Notes: generated by a model from the sequence alone, not told the origin. Positions 1 through 9,392 are shown, numbered from the stretch's first letter. The stretch: 64,000 nucleotides of DNA from Prochlorococcus sp. AG-418-C09 (GCA_003214355.1 QCLS01000002.1:186001-250000), one strand, 5' to 3'. A program made the numbers and translations.

Positions 1-360
1 GAATTTGTTAAAGGTCATAGCGGTGACCCTTTAAACGAAAGAGCAGATCTAATTGCTACAAACTTTAGTAAAGGAATTGCTACTAAGCTAATACAACACA
101 ATAATAAAAATACATTTGAAAGTACTAATATTGCTCCACCGCAAATTCAAAGCTTATACACTCGCATAGAGTTATTAGAAAAATTTAAAGAAAAACAATT
201 TCTCTTGAAGTCAAATGAATTGAGCGAACTGCTCGATCTTCAAGATTGCGATCCAATAAATAATAATGAAAAATTTAATTGGCGTAATTGGCAATTCATT
301 CCAGTTGATCAGAAATATTGGAAAATAGTTGAGAAACAAAAGGATCAAAATGTTTCATGA
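1..360 (+). CDS. rnhA: Ribonuclease HI, C-terminal part (5' end outside window)
   Basis: The frame is open from base 1 to a TGA that overlaps the pyrD start (ATGA). It begins with VKGHSGDPLNERADLIA, the C-terminal catalytic part of RNase HI, which holds the last catalytic His and Asp. RNase HI cuts the RNA strand of RNA:DNA hybrids. About 90 further residues follow the catalytic domain and end near FNWRNWQFIPVDQKYW. I read this as the C-terminal extension seen in picocyanobacterial RNase HI, with a possible small helical module (KSNELSELLDL). The N-terminus cannot be seen. The RNase H assignment is firm; a function for the tail is unknown. Confidence 0.85.
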   Translation, partial: EFVKGHSGDPLNERADLIATNFSKGIATKLIQHNNKNTFESTNIAPPQIQSLYTRIELLEKFKEKQFLLKSNELSELLDLQDCDPINNNEKFNWRNWQFIPVDQKYWKIVEKQKDQNVS

Positions 361-1526
361 ATAACGAATTTTTCTCATTTGCAAAAATATATGAGAATTT
401 ATTCAACCCAATCTTGAAAAATGATAATGGGGTTGATGCTGAAAGTCTGACTAATTTTTCTTTGAAATTACTATCTTACTGTTCTAAAAGGAGAGATTGG
501 CCATTAATTTCGAATGTATTTGAAAGTATTAAAGAAGATTTATGCATAAAAGATAAGAGATTAAATCAAGAAATTTGCGGTATTCATTTTATTAATCCAC
601 TAGGACTAGCTGCTGGTTTTGATAAAAACGGAATTGCTGCAAATACATGGCAAGATTTTGGTTTTGGCTTTTCTGAAGTTGGGACAATTACCAAATTTTC
701 ACAACCAGGCAATCCAAAGCCAAGACTATTTAGGCTTGCAAAAGAACAAGCGGCATTAAATAGAATGGGTTTTAATAATGATGGAGCTGATGCATTATTG
801 AGAAATTTAAAAAGCCAAAATATATATAAATATCAAAAAGAAAAGAAGATATGTACTGGAATTAATTTTGGTAAGTCCCAAAAAACCCCTTTAGAAGAAG
901 CTAAAGAAGACTATATTTATTCCATGAAATTACTTCTTCCTTATTGTAATTATGCAGTTATCAATGTAAGTTCACCAAATACAAAAGATCTTAGAAAACT
1001 TCAAGATCCAGGCCTTTTAAGAGAATTAATAAGAGAAATAAAAGTTATTTCAAAATTTACTCCATTGTTTGTAAAAATTGCTCCAGATTTAAGTTTTAAA
1101 GAAATTGACGAAATCTGTCAACTAATTAATGACGAAAAAGTTGATGGGATTATCGCTACAAATACTAGCTTAGATCGGCTTGGACTTGAAGAGAGAGTTT
1201 TACCAGAAAGCGGACTAAAACTGTCAGATGAAAGAGGTGGTTTAAGTGGAAAACCTTTGCAATTTAAAGCCAATAAAATATTAAATCATATTCATAAACT
1301 AGACAAAGACATTGTGCTGATTGGGGTTGGAGGTATTGATTCTCCAAAGGCAGCTTGGGAAAGGATCTGCTCAGGTGCATCATTAATACAAATATATACA
1401 GGATGGATTTACAAAGGGCCAAATTTAGTTCCTGATATATTACAAGGTATATTGAATCAATTAGATTTGCATGGCATTACTAATGTAAGAGACGCAGTTG
1501 GCTCAGGATTAGAGTGGAAAGAATAA
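357..1526 (+). CDS. pyrD: Dihydroorotate dehydrogenase (quinone), class 2
   Basis: PyrD oxidises dihydroorotate to orotate in pyrimidine synthesis and passes the electrons to a membrane quinone. The 389 residues include the FMN/substrate segment NVSSPNTKDL, with the serine typical of class 2 enzymes as catalytic base. They also include FVKIAPDL and the C-terminal phosphate-binding stretch IGVGGIDSPKAAWERI followed by GASLIQIYTG. The N-terminal 40-80 residues match the membrane-associating helices of class 2 enzymes. The ATG overlaps the rnhA stop (ATGA), so the two genes are probably translationally coupled. Confidence 0.95.
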   Translation: MNNEFFSFAKIYENLFNPILKNDNGVDAESLTNFSLKLLSYCSKRRDWPLISNVFESIKEDLCIKDKRLNQEICGIHFINPLGLAAGFDKNGIAANTWQDFGFGFSEVGTITKFSQPGNPKPRLFRLAKEQAALNRMGFNNDGADALLRNLKSQNIYKYQKEKKICTGINFGKSQKTPLEEAKEDYIYSMKLLLPYCNYAVINVSSPNTKDLRKLQDPGLLRELIREIKVISKFTPLFVKIAPDLSFKEIDEICQLINDEKVDGIIATNTSLDRLGLEERVLPESGLKLSDERGGLSGKPLQFKANKILNHIHKLDKDIVLIGVGGIDSPKAAWERICSGASLIQIYTGWIYKGPNLVPDILQGILNQLDLHGITNVRDAVGSGLEWKE

Positions 1527-1578
1527 AAAACGCAAATTAGAAATTTAATATAAGATAATTAATAAATGATTTAAATTA

Positions 1579-2664
1579 TTGAAAGAATTAAACCTAATTC
1601 ATGGTGGTAACGTCTATGAGCATGCTAAGAAATTAAAAATTCATCCGTCCAAAATAATTGATTCAAGTGCATCTTTAGTTCCGTTCGCCCCTCCAAATTT
1701 TTTAAAAAAGTCATTAAATTCAGTAATAGAATCTGAAAGCTTTCGATATTATCCAGAGAGAGATTTAGATGATTTAAGAGAAATAATTGCTGACTTTCAT
1801 GAAGTAAATCCTGAAAATATAATGCCAGGTAATGGAGCCTCAGAGTTAATAACTTGGGCAGGTTACGAGGCTTCTAAATCCGGAAGGAGCTGCTTACCCA
1901 CCCCAGGATTTGTTGATTACGAAAGATCACTAAAATGTTGGAATGCAACATACATTTTGCATGAATTACCGAAGACATGGAACTCGAATTATCCTCAGGA
2001 ATTCCCAATTAGGCCTAAATCTGAAGTAATTTGGATTACTAATCCTCACAATCCAAGTGGACAATTATGGGGTAGAGAATCGCTAGAAGGAATTTTACAA
2101 GAATATCAATTAGTTATTTGTGATGAAGCGTTTTTATCAATCACACCTAATGGAGAAGAAGAATCATTAATACCTTTAACAAAAAAATATCAAAATCTTT
2201 TAGTTATTAGGAGTCTCACAAAATTGTTTAATATGCCAGGTATAAGACTTGGTTATATCATTGGAGCAAAAAAAATAATCCAAAAATTAAACCAAAAAAG
2301 AGATCCTTGGCCATTAAATTCTTTTGCCATTAATGCAGGTATTACATTATTAGCAGATAAGGAGCAGTACAAAAATTGGACACATAAAATTTATAAATGG
2401 ATTAATAAAGAAAAAAAATTCTTATGTAGTGAAATCTCAAAAATTAAAGATCTTAATGTTCATAATTCAGCTACTAATTATTTCCTCATTGAAAATAAGA
2501 ATTCTTTAATACCAACTATCAAATATCTAGCAAAAAAAGGTATCCTAATTAGAGATTGTTCATCATTTAGGTCCCTGGATAATAAATGGGCAAGAATCAG
2601 TGTTCAGAATCATGACAATAATCAAAGGCTCGCAGAAGAGATTCGTCAATTTCTTGAGAATTGA
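1579..2664 (+). CDS. PLP aminotransferase/decarboxylase of the HisC/CobC family
   Basis: This is a class I/II fold PLP enzyme of 361 aa. NPHNPSG is the cofactor-contacting loop, CDEAF holds the PLP-contacting Asp, and SLTKLFNMPGIRLGY carries the Schiff-base lysine. The N-terminal HGGN followed by DSSASLVPF resembles L-threonine-phosphate decarboxylase (CobC/CobD), which makes the aminopropanol arm of cobalamin. Histidinol-phosphate aminotransferase is the main alternative; a closer HisC candidate lies at 16345. The start is TTG, about 50 bp after pyrD. The 3' end overlaps murG on the other strand by 19 bp. Family certain, substrate not. Confidence 0.75.
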   Translation: MKELNLIHGGNVYEHAKKLKIHPSKIIDSSASLVPFAPPNFLKKSLNSVIESESFRYYPERDLDDLREIIADFHEVNPENIMPGNGASELITWAGYEASKSGRSCLPTPGFVDYERSLKCWNATYILHELPKTWNSNYPQEFPIRPKSEVIWITNPHNPSGQLWGRESLEGILQEYQLVICDEAFLSITPNGEEESLIPLTKKYQNLLVIRSLTKLFNMPGIRLGYIIGAKKIIQKLNQKRDPWPLNSFAINAGITLLADKEQYKNWTHKIYKWINKEKKFLCSEISKIKDLNVHNSATNYFLIENKNSLIPTIKYLAKKGILIRDCSSFRSLDNKWARISVQNHDNNQRLAEEIRQFLEN

Positions 2665-3731
2665 TTAATTATTTTTATAATTTGATACTTAGAATTATTA
2701 AAATTTATTCGATTCATATTCTTTCTCATTAAATCTAAGATTTCATATTTATTATTAACTGAGGACCTAAATATTCTTTTTAAGGTTTTATCTAGGAAGA
2801 AATTAGATTTAGCATTCTGATTTATCAGAATTGCTCCGCCTGCTGAAGATAAGATCAGTGCATTCTTTTCTTGATGATTATTTTTTGATCCTGGATATGG
2901 AATCAGTATTGAAGGTTTTTTCATAACCATTAGTTCATTGATTGTTCCAGCACCCGATCTTGAAATTACTAGGTCACAATTTTGCAACAAAGCAGCCATT
3001 TCATTAGTGAAATTAATAGGAATATAATTTGATGAATTCTTATGCTTAATTCTCTTCTTAGAAGTGTCCCCAATTATATGAACAATTCTAAAGTTTTCTG
3101 AAAGGAGAAATTTTAGAGAGCGATACAACATTTCATTAACACCTTTAGCTCCTTGACTACCTCCCATAACCAGGACTAGAGGTTTGTTATTAATAGGCAC
3201 CCAATCGGGCAGTTTATGTTTAATATAAAACTGCTGCCTTAAAGGTGTACCTGTATAAATTACATTTTTAAATCCTAAAAAGCTATTAGTTTCCAGAAAG
3301 CCAGTTAATACATAATTACACATACTGCCAAAATATTTTGTCACAGTACCAGGAACTACGTTCGACTCATGGAGAATAATTGGTACTCCTAATATTCTCG
3401 ATGCAAGAATAGTGGGAGCTGAAATATAACCTCCAGTTGTAAAGACAAGCTTTATTCTTTTCTTTAAGATTACTTGAATGATAGTAAAAGTGGAAAAGAT
3501 AATTCTTAAATATTGAAGAATTAAAAAGATATTTTTCTTTCTTGGAGACTGAATTTTAAGTGTAAATAAATTATATTTATGAGGTACTAATTCACTTTCA
3601 CATCTATCTTCTATACCTAACCATGAGATATTCCATTCTGTTTCAATATCTTTAGCAATTGATAAGGCTGGAAATATATGACCACCTGTCCCGCTTGCTG
3701 CAATTAATAAATTTTTTTTCTTTTTAGACAT
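2646..3731 (-). CDS. murG: UDP-GlcNAc:lipid I N-acetylglucosaminyltransferase MurG
   Basis: MurG adds GlcNAc to lipid I to give lipid II, the last cytoplasmic step of peptidoglycan precursor synthesis, at the inner face of the membrane. The 361 residues show the N-terminal glycine-rich loop GTGGHIFPALSIA, the HESNVVPG segment, GGSQGAKGVNE starting the C-terminal domain, and SRSGAGTINEL in the UDP-GlcNAc pocket. It is a full-length member of glycosyltransferase family 28. The 3' end overlaps the aminotransferase on the plus strand. No other cell-wall genes are near, so it is detached from any mur/fts cluster. Confidence 0.95.
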   Translation of the reverse strand: MSKKKKNLLIAASGTGGHIFPALSIAKDIETEWNISWLGIEDRCESELVPHKYNLFTLKIQSPRKKNIFLILQYLRIIFSTFTIIQVILKKRIKLVFTTGGYISAPTILASRILGVPIILHESNVVPGTVTKYFGSMCNYVLTGFLETNSFLGFKNVIYTGTPLRQQFYIKHKLPDWVPINNKPLVLVMGGSQGAKGVNEMLYRSLKFLLSENFRIVHIIGDTSKKRIKHKNSSNYIPINFTNEMAALLQNCDLVISRSGAGTINELMVMKKPSILIPYPGSKNNHQEKNALILSSAGGAILINQNAKSNFFLDKTLKRIFRSSVNNKYEILDLMRKNMNRINFNNSKYQIIKIINQFSRN

Positions 3732-3772
3732 AAAACATTAATTTGATTAAGATAAATGGATTAAGTGAAATA

Positions 3773-4492
3773 ATGACAGGCTTTAAAAATTTTCAATTCA
3801 TTGGTATTTTAGGTTTCTTCTTTTTCTATCTAATAAATCCAGAATTTGCAATTAGTAAAAATGAAACACAATATTTATTATCCAATCTTGAGAATGCTCT
3901 TAATGAAAAAGACATTAAATCATTAAAGGATTATTTTAATGATGATGAGGCATTCGTAATCTCAAACAAATTTTCAGATATCATAGATGAGTTTGAAGAT
4001 TTAAATTGGCAAATTACATCTAAAACTTCACAAGAAGAGGATGAAAATTACTGGGAAGTTCAATTAACAGGAAGCAAAATAATTGATGGAGAGAAATTCG
4101 TATTAGAGTCAAATTTTGATTATTACTTTACTATCTTAAACGGCAAAATAGAAGATGGTTTTATAAAAAATGATTTAACTATCATAAGAAATGATAACAA
4201 TTTCATAGACATCAATATAGTTATACCGGATAGAGTCTTATCAGGATCGAATTATTATCTTGATATTATTATCAATGAACCGTTGGGTTCAGAAATTTAT
4301 GCTGGAGGATTAGTAGCTCATCAAGAGGATTCATTATTTGGTCAGGATATTATTTTGGAACCTTTGCTGGCAGGAGGAATATTTAAAGTGACTCGTGCCC
4401 CAAGCAAACCTGGAATACAAGTCTGGACTGGAATTATTGCCCATCAAGAGGGATTAATCACTTTTACAAAAACAGTAGAAATTACTGAATAA
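3773..4492 (+). CDS. Hypothetical secreted or anchored protein
   Basis: I do not recognise a named family. The ORF can open at TTG 3743, but the ATG at 3773 is preferred because it begins a signal-like stretch: MTGFKNFQ, then a run of F, I, L and G (FIGILGFFFFYLI) ending near FAISKNE. The mature part is acidic and has alternating beta-strand pattern. Residues about 40-130 resemble an NTF2-like fold (LENALNEKD, DYYFTIL), a guess from pattern only. The last 100 residues look like beta repeats. It is divergent from murG with almost no spacer, and its stop abuts the repaired end of pgk. Confidence 0.6.
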   Translation: MTGFKNFQFIGILGFFFFYLINPEFAISKNETQYLLSNLENALNEKDIKSLKDYFNDDEAFVISNKFSDIIDEFEDLNWQITSKTSQEEDENYWEVQLTGSKIIDGEKFVLESNFDYYFTILNGKIEDGFIKNDLTIIRNDNNFIDINIVIPDRVLSGSNYYLDIIINEPLGSEIYAGGLVAHQEDSLFGQDIILEPLLAGGIFKVTRAPSKPGIQVWTGIIAHQEGLITFTKTVEITE

Positions 4493-5703
4493 TCATGAAT
4501 TATCTAATGAGGCTACTCCCGGCAGAACTTTTCCTTCAAGTAATTCAAGGCTTGCACCTCCTCCAGTAGATATATGAGACATTTTTTCAGCTAGACCCGC
4601 CTTCTCTACTGCCGCAACAGAATCTCCCCCCCCCCAATAATTGTGCAAGTATCCGAAGATGAACTTAATTCCGCTAATGTTTGAGCAATTGCATTAGTTC
4701 CATTAGCAAACTTATCAAATTCAAAAACCCCCATAGGACCATTCCAAATTATTGTCTTACAATCAGAGAGTGTCTTTTGAAAGATTTCAATTGATTCAGG
4801 TCCAATATCAAGTCCCATCCAATCTCCTGTTATGGATTCAATATTAGAAATCTTACTAACTGCATCCGGAGAGAACTTGTCAGCTAGAACTACATCGGTT
4901 GGTAATAGCAGCTCAACACCTTTACTCTTAGCCTTTAATTCTAAATCTTTCGCAAGTGCTAACTTATCATCCTCTACAAGACTCTTACCCACATCCAAAC
5001 CTCTTGCTTTGTAGAAGGTAAAGATCATACCACCACCAATGATTATTTTGTCACATTTATCCAATAAAGAATCTAATACACCTATTTTACTACTAACCTT
5101 AGATCCACCAACTATTGCAGCAAGGGGTCTTTGAGGATTATCAATAGCTCCCTGAAGATACTTAAGTTCTTTTTCTAAAAGAAATCCGGCAACTGAGGGG
5201 CTCAAGAATTTGGTTACGCCTTGAGTAGATGCATGGGCCCTATGTGCTGCACCAAAAGCATCATTAACATACATATCAGCGTGAGCAGCTAGGCTTTCAG
5301 CAAAATCTAAATTATTCTTCTCTTCTTCCTCATGAAAACGGACATTCTCTAGTAGCAAGATGTCACCATTTTTTAGATCATTAGATAAAGAAAGTGACTC
5401 CTCACCAATACAATTATTAGATAATTTTACTGATCTATTAAGAATTGAACTTAGTCTTTCTGCTACTGGAGTAAGTCTCATTTTTTCATTAACTTTTCCA
5501 TTTGGCCGTCCAAAATGAGCCGCTAAAATAATTTTTGCAGAATTATTAACTAGATATTTAATAGTAGGAATTGCTGCTCTTATGCGTGTATCGTCAGTAA
5601 TTTCTCCACTTTCATTAAGAGGAACATTGAAATCTACTCGAACTAAAACTTTTTTAGACTCTAATTCAGATTTATTTAAACTTGAAAGGGATAATTTTGT
5701 CAT
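4493..5703 (-). CDS. pgk: Phosphoglycerate kinase with the frame broken near the C-terminus
   Basis: PGK interconverts 1,3-bisphosphoglycerate and 3-phosphoglycerate with ATP, in glycolysis and as the second step of the Calvin cycle. Residues 1-359 are normal: [38 protein letters not shown], and [10 protein letters not shown] near the C-terminus. The track ORF then ends early as GGGEILLRQ because of a run of ten G on the coding strand (4626-4635). With eight G the frame reads [13 protein letters not shown] and continues 42 more codons to TGA at 4493-4495, giving the usual length of about 402 aa. PGK is essential and the downstream frame is intact, so a sequencing or assembly error is the simplest explanation. 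Polymerase slippage is the alternative. Confidence 0.9.
4626..4635. repeat. Homopolymer run C10/G10 inside pgk
   Basis: Ten consecutive C on the plus strand code the glycine-rich nucleotide loop of PGK. A count of eight or eleven would keep the frame; ten does not. Runs of this length are uncommon in this AT-rich window and are prone both to sequencing miscounts and to replication slippage. Confidence 0.9.
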
Positions 5704-5918
5704 GAATACTGCATAATTAACCTTGAAACCCTAACGATATTTAAAGAATATTGGGTGAAAAAGTATTAACTATTACTTATCACTTAATAAAATTTAAGAA
5801 TTTAATACCAAAAAAATTTTAAAAGATGTAGAGTCAAAAAAGAAATTAGTATATTATTGATAAGATAAATCGGGATTTATCAAATCAAAACATTTGAACA
5901 AATTATCACATAATTTAC
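5704..5918. other. Divergent pgk/rbgA intergenic spacer
   Basis: This is the longest non-coding stretch in the window, about 215 bp, and it separates two divergent genes, so it should hold promoters for both. It is very AT-rich. I see no small ORF with a plausible start. The only clear structure is the 18-bp palindrome at 5864-5881. Confidence 0.5.
5864..5881. promoter_or_regulatory. Perfect palindrome upstream of rbgA
   Basis: GATAAATC-GG-GATTTATC has perfect 8-bp arms about 40 bp before the rbgA GTG. With only two bases between the arms it looks more like a dimeric operator than a terminator hairpin, and no T run follows on either strand. Function unknown. Confidence 0.35.
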
Positions 5919-6785
5919 GTGGAAATACCCAAAATACAATGGTATCCAGGCCATATTGCAAAAGCAGAAAAGAAACTATCTCAGATTATTAACAGAGTCG
6001 ATTTAATAATTGAAGTAAGAGATGCAAGAATACCCATTTCCACCGGCCATCCGCATTTGAATAAATGGATTAAAGAAAAAAAACATCTTTTAGTAATTAA
6101 CAAATCTGACATGATCTCTTCCAACACTATTAAGGCCTGGGATAATTGGTTTCAGAAAAAAGATAGAAAAGTACTTTGGTGCAATTCTAAAGAAGGTTCG
6201 GGAATAAAAGAAATATGTAAGACCGCAAAAGAAGCTAGAGCATCAATAGACCAAAGAAGAATTTCCAGAGGAATGAGAGTTAGACCAATAAGAGCCCTAA
6301 CACTTGGATTTCCAAACGTAGGTAAGTCAGCATTGATTAATAGAATCGCAAACAGAAAGGTAGTTGAAAGTGCAAGAAAAGCTGGGGTTACGAGAAGTCT
6401 GCGATGGATAAGACTGGAAAATGGTATTGATTTGTTGGATGCTCCGGGAGTAATACCTCCCAATCTAGAGGATCAAAAGTCTGCTCTTCATCTTGCTATC
6501 TGCGATGATATTGGAGAAGCCGGCTATGATTTAGAGAGTGTGGCAATAGAATTCCTTAAAATACTTTTGCATTTAAATAGCGACAAAAATGCCAATATAT
6601 CAACTGAGAGAATTTCTATAAGATATGGCATTAACTTTATTGATGCAATGAAAGCTCCAGAGCAATGGATTTCTGATGCTGCAGAAAAACATACTTCTGG
6701 AGATACAAGAAGAATGGCTCACAAATTATTAGAAGACTTTAGAAATCAAATGTTGGGGAATATATCTCTAGAGGTCCCTGTATGA
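5919..6785 (+). CDS. rbgA: Ribosome biogenesis GTPase RbgA/YlqF
   Basis: This is a circularly permuted GTPase, with motif order G4-G5-G1-G2-G3, that acts in late assembly of the 50S subunit. The start of the protein, IQWYPGHIAKA, is the family signature. NKSD (G4) lies at residues 61-64, GFPNVGKSALIN (G1) near 130, and DAPGVIPP (G3) near 173. The C-terminal domain ends with the conserved DTRRMAHKLLEDFR helix. The 288-aa length is normal. The start is GTG. The stop overlaps the next ATG (ATGA), so it is coupled to the pseudouridine synthase downstream, a second ribosome-maturation gene. Confidence 0.92.
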   Translation: MEIPKIQWYPGHIAKAEKKLSQIINRVDLIIEVRDARIPISTGHPHLNKWIKEKKHLLVINKSDMISSNTIKAWDNWFQKKDRKVLWCNSKEGSGIKEICKTAKEARASIDQRRISRGMRVRPIRALTLGFPNVGKSALINRIANRKVVESARKAGVTRSLRWIRLENGIDLLDAPGVIPPNLEDQKSALHLAICDDIGEAGYDLESVAIEFLKILLHLNSDKNANISTERISIRYGINFIDAMKAPEQWISDAAEKHTSGDTRRMAHKLLEDFRNQMLGNISLEVPV

Positions 6786-7744
6786 ATTATCACAACGAAT
6801 ATTTATTTGGAACTGGGAAAGGAGAACTTATTGAAATTACCTATACACATCCTCTCCCAATGAGACTAGATAGATGGCTAGTAAGTCAACGACCTGAGCA
6901 AAGTAGATCAAGCGTCCAAAACTTAATAAATGCGGGTCTTGTTCTTGTTAATTACAAAAGAGCTAAATCAAAAACCCCTTTAAAAAATGAGGATAATATT
7001 CAATTATGGTTACCCCCTCCAGAACCTTTGCCATATTTAGAACCAGAGAAAATGGAATTGGATATTTTATTTGAAGACGATCATATTATTGTATTAAATA
7101 AAGCGTCTGGTTTAACAGTACATCCAGCTCCAGGTCATAAATCAGGAACTCTAGTCAATGGATTATTAGCACATTGTAAAAATCTTCCTGGCATTAATGG
7201 GAAATTACGACCAGGGATTGTCCATAGGCTAGACAAGGATACCTCTGGATGTATTGTTGTCGCTAAAAGTCAGGAATCATTAGTAAATCTTCAACTTCAG
7301 ATCAAAAATAAAATCGCTTCAAGGAACTATATAGCAATAGTTCATGGTGTCCCCAATAAATCAGAAGGAAGTATTGTAGGAAATATAGGTAGGCATCCAT
7401 CAAATAGAAAGAAATATGCTGTAGTAGATGATGAATCTGGAAGATATGCATGTACCCATTGGAAATTTATTGAGAATTTTGGCAATTATTCATTCATGAA
7501 TTTCACATTAGATACTGGCAGAACTCATCAAATTAGAGTTCATTGCGCACATATTAATCATCCAATTGTGGGAGATCCTCTTTACGGAAGATGTAGGAAA
7601 ATGCCCTGCACTTTACATGGTCAAGCACTTCATGCAAACAAATTAGGCTTAATACATCCAATAAATGGGAATCAAATGACTTTTGAAGCCGAAATTCCAT
7701 TAGAAATCCAAAAACTAATTGGAATAATTAAGAAAAAAATTTAG
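6782..7744 (+). CDS. rluD: RluA/RluD-family 23S rRNA pseudouridine synthase
   Basis: It converts specific uridines of rRNA to pseudouridine. An N-terminal S4 RNA-binding domain (RLDRWLVSQRPEQSRSSVQNLI) is followed by the catalytic domain with HRLDKDTSG, which holds the catalytic Asp. ASRNYIAIVHG and GRTHQIRVHCAH follow. The domain order and 320-aa length fit RluD, the enzyme for the helix 69 pseudouridines. The exact target is inferred from family. It is co-transcribed with rbgA (4-bp overlap), and its last 4 bp overlap the ABC gene on the opposite strand. Confidence 0.88.
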   Translation: MNYHNEYLFGTGKGELIEITYTHPLPMRLDRWLVSQRPEQSRSSVQNLINAGLVLVNYKRAKSKTPLKNEDNIQLWLPPPEPLPYLEPEKMELDILFEDDHIIVLNKASGLTVHPAPGHKSGTLVNGLLAHCKNLPGINGKLRPGIVHRLDKDTSGCIVVAKSQESLVNLQLQIKNKIASRNYIAIVHGVPNKSEGSIVGNIGRHPSNRKKYAVVDDESGRYACTHWKFIENFGNYSFMNFTLDTGRTHQIRVHCAHINHPIVGDPLYGRCRKMPCTLHGQALHANKLGLIHPINGNQMTFEAEIPLEIQKLIGIIKKKI

Positions 7745-9336
7745 ATATTCAATGAACTATTTATAAGATTCTTAGTAGCGATATGCTTAGGATCTTTAAA
7801 TATTTCTACAGAAGCACCAGATTCAACAATCATACCCTTCTCCATGACAAGAATTCTATCGCAGAATTTCTTTGCAAGTGCTAAATCGTGAGTTATGAAT
7901 ATTATCGACAAGCTCATCTTTTCTTGAATTCGCCTAAGTAAGCTGAGAATCTCAATTTTTACATAAGCATCCAACATGTTTACACTTTCATCGCAAACTA
8001 ATATCTTTGGCTTTATCAATAAAGCTCTTGCTATTGCAATTCTTTGTAGTTGTCCGCCCGATAGATTCTTGGGATAGGAATTAAGAAAATTTTCATCAGT
8101 AGGTAAATTTAAATTAGATAGGGTTGATTTAATTAAATTTAGGATTTGATCCTTTTTGGTTATTCTATGAATCAAGCAGATATCTTCCAATATTTGTCTA
8201 ACAGTCATTACAGGATTTAGGCTCGAGAATGGATCTTGGAAAATCATTTGAATATTTTTTGCCATTGAAATATTTTTAGAATTATAACTTTCATTTCTAG
8301 AATCTCTTATATAAAAATAACCCCCTCGAGATTTTATTAAGCCAATTAAAACTCTACATAATGTACTTTTTCCACATCCTGAAATACCAACTATACCAAG
8401 TGTTTCATTTCTGAATAAGTTAAAACTAACTTCATTCAGTGCTTTATTCCATTTGGAATTAATTATTGAAGAATTTAATTTGTACCAATGTCGTAAATTA
8501 TTTGCCTCAAGAATTATTTCCTGAGAGTGTTTATATGAAGAATTCTTTTTTAAATTAGAAGAAGCAGATTTAACTAATTTTTTTCCTATTGTAGAAATTG
8601 GATTATTAAAAATCATATCTATTTCTCCTTGTTCTTGTATAGATCCATCATCCATAATTGCAAGCTGATTACACCATTTCTTAGCAAGACTAATGTCATG
8701 GCTAATTAATATAAGAGTACTACCATACTCTTTACACAAAGCTAATAGCTCAAACATAATTGAATAACTAGAACAAGTATCAAGACTAGTAGTTGGTTCA
8801 TCAGCTATTAATATTGGCGGTCTTAAAGCTAAGGCCATCGCAATGCATACTCTTTGTCTCATCCCTCCGCTAAATTCATGTGGATAAGAATTCGATCTTT
8901 TAGGATCAATTCCTACTTTATCTAATATTTCTTCTAGCTTTCCAGTTATTAAGATCCTAGATTTCATTCCATAATGTAACTTTAATAACTCATATAAATG
9001 ATCCCCAACAGTCATAAGAGGATTTAACTTTTTTATTGCATCTTGATAAATATATCCAAATGTACTTCTTCTAAAATCCTTCAATTCTCTATCATTCATT
9101 AAACCTGGATCTTTTCCATCAATAATCATTTGACCACAACTAATTGCCATAGAAGGCAACATCTGTACTAATGATTTAGCAAATGTACTTTTTCCACATC
9201 CTGAAGAGCCTATTATGGCTAAATGATTACCTTTTTCTATCTCAATTTGGAAATTATTAAGAACTGGTTTTTGATTAAACGCATATCTAATTGTTAGATT
9301 GCTTACCTGAACAATTGAACTTGAATTTATTTTCAT
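7741..9336 (-). CDS. ABC transporter protein with two fused ATPase domains (Opp/Dpp type)
   Basis: Two complete nucleotide-binding domains lie in one 531-aa chain. Domain 1 has GSSGCGKST (about 43-51), SGGMRQRV and ADEPTTSLD. Domain 2 has GISGCGKST, SGGQLQRIAIARAL and CDESVNMLD. The pattern is that of the peptide/nickel importers in which DppD and DppF are fused (YejF, GsiA-like). Such proteins energise uptake of oligopeptides or similar solutes together with two permeases and a binding protein. None of these partners is in the window, so it is an orphan here. Both sites look competent for ATP hydrolysis. Substrate unknown. Confidence 0.85.
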   Translation of the reverse strand: MKINSSSIVQVSNLTIRYAFNQKPVLNNFQIEIEKGNHLAIIGSSGCGKSTFAKSLVQMLPSMAISCGQMIIDGKDPGLMNDRELKDFRRSTFGYIYQDAIKKLNPLMTVGDHLYELLKLHYGMKSRILITGKLEEILDKVGIDPKRSNSYPHEFSGGMRQRVCIAMALALRPPILIADEPTTSLDTCSSYSIMFELLALCKEYGSTLILISHDISLAKKWCNQLAIMDDGSIQEQGEIDMIFNNPISTIGKKLVKSASSNLKKNSSYKHSQEIILEANNLRHWYKLNSSIINSKWNKALNEVSFNLFRNETLGIVGISGCGKSTLCRVLIGLIKSRGGYFYIRDSRNESYNSKNISMAKNIQMIFQDPFSSLNPVMTVRQILEDICLIHRITKKDQILNLIKSTLSNLNLPTDENFLNSYPKNLSGGQLQRIAIARALLIKPKILVCDESVNMLDAYVKIEILSLLRRIQEKMSLSIIFITHDLALAKKFCDRILVMEKGMIVESGASVEIFKDPKHIATKNLINSSLNI

Positions 9337-9392
9337 GATTTTTGTAGCATAGTTTACGAATACTCAATAAAATAAATAAAAGACATTTTCAT

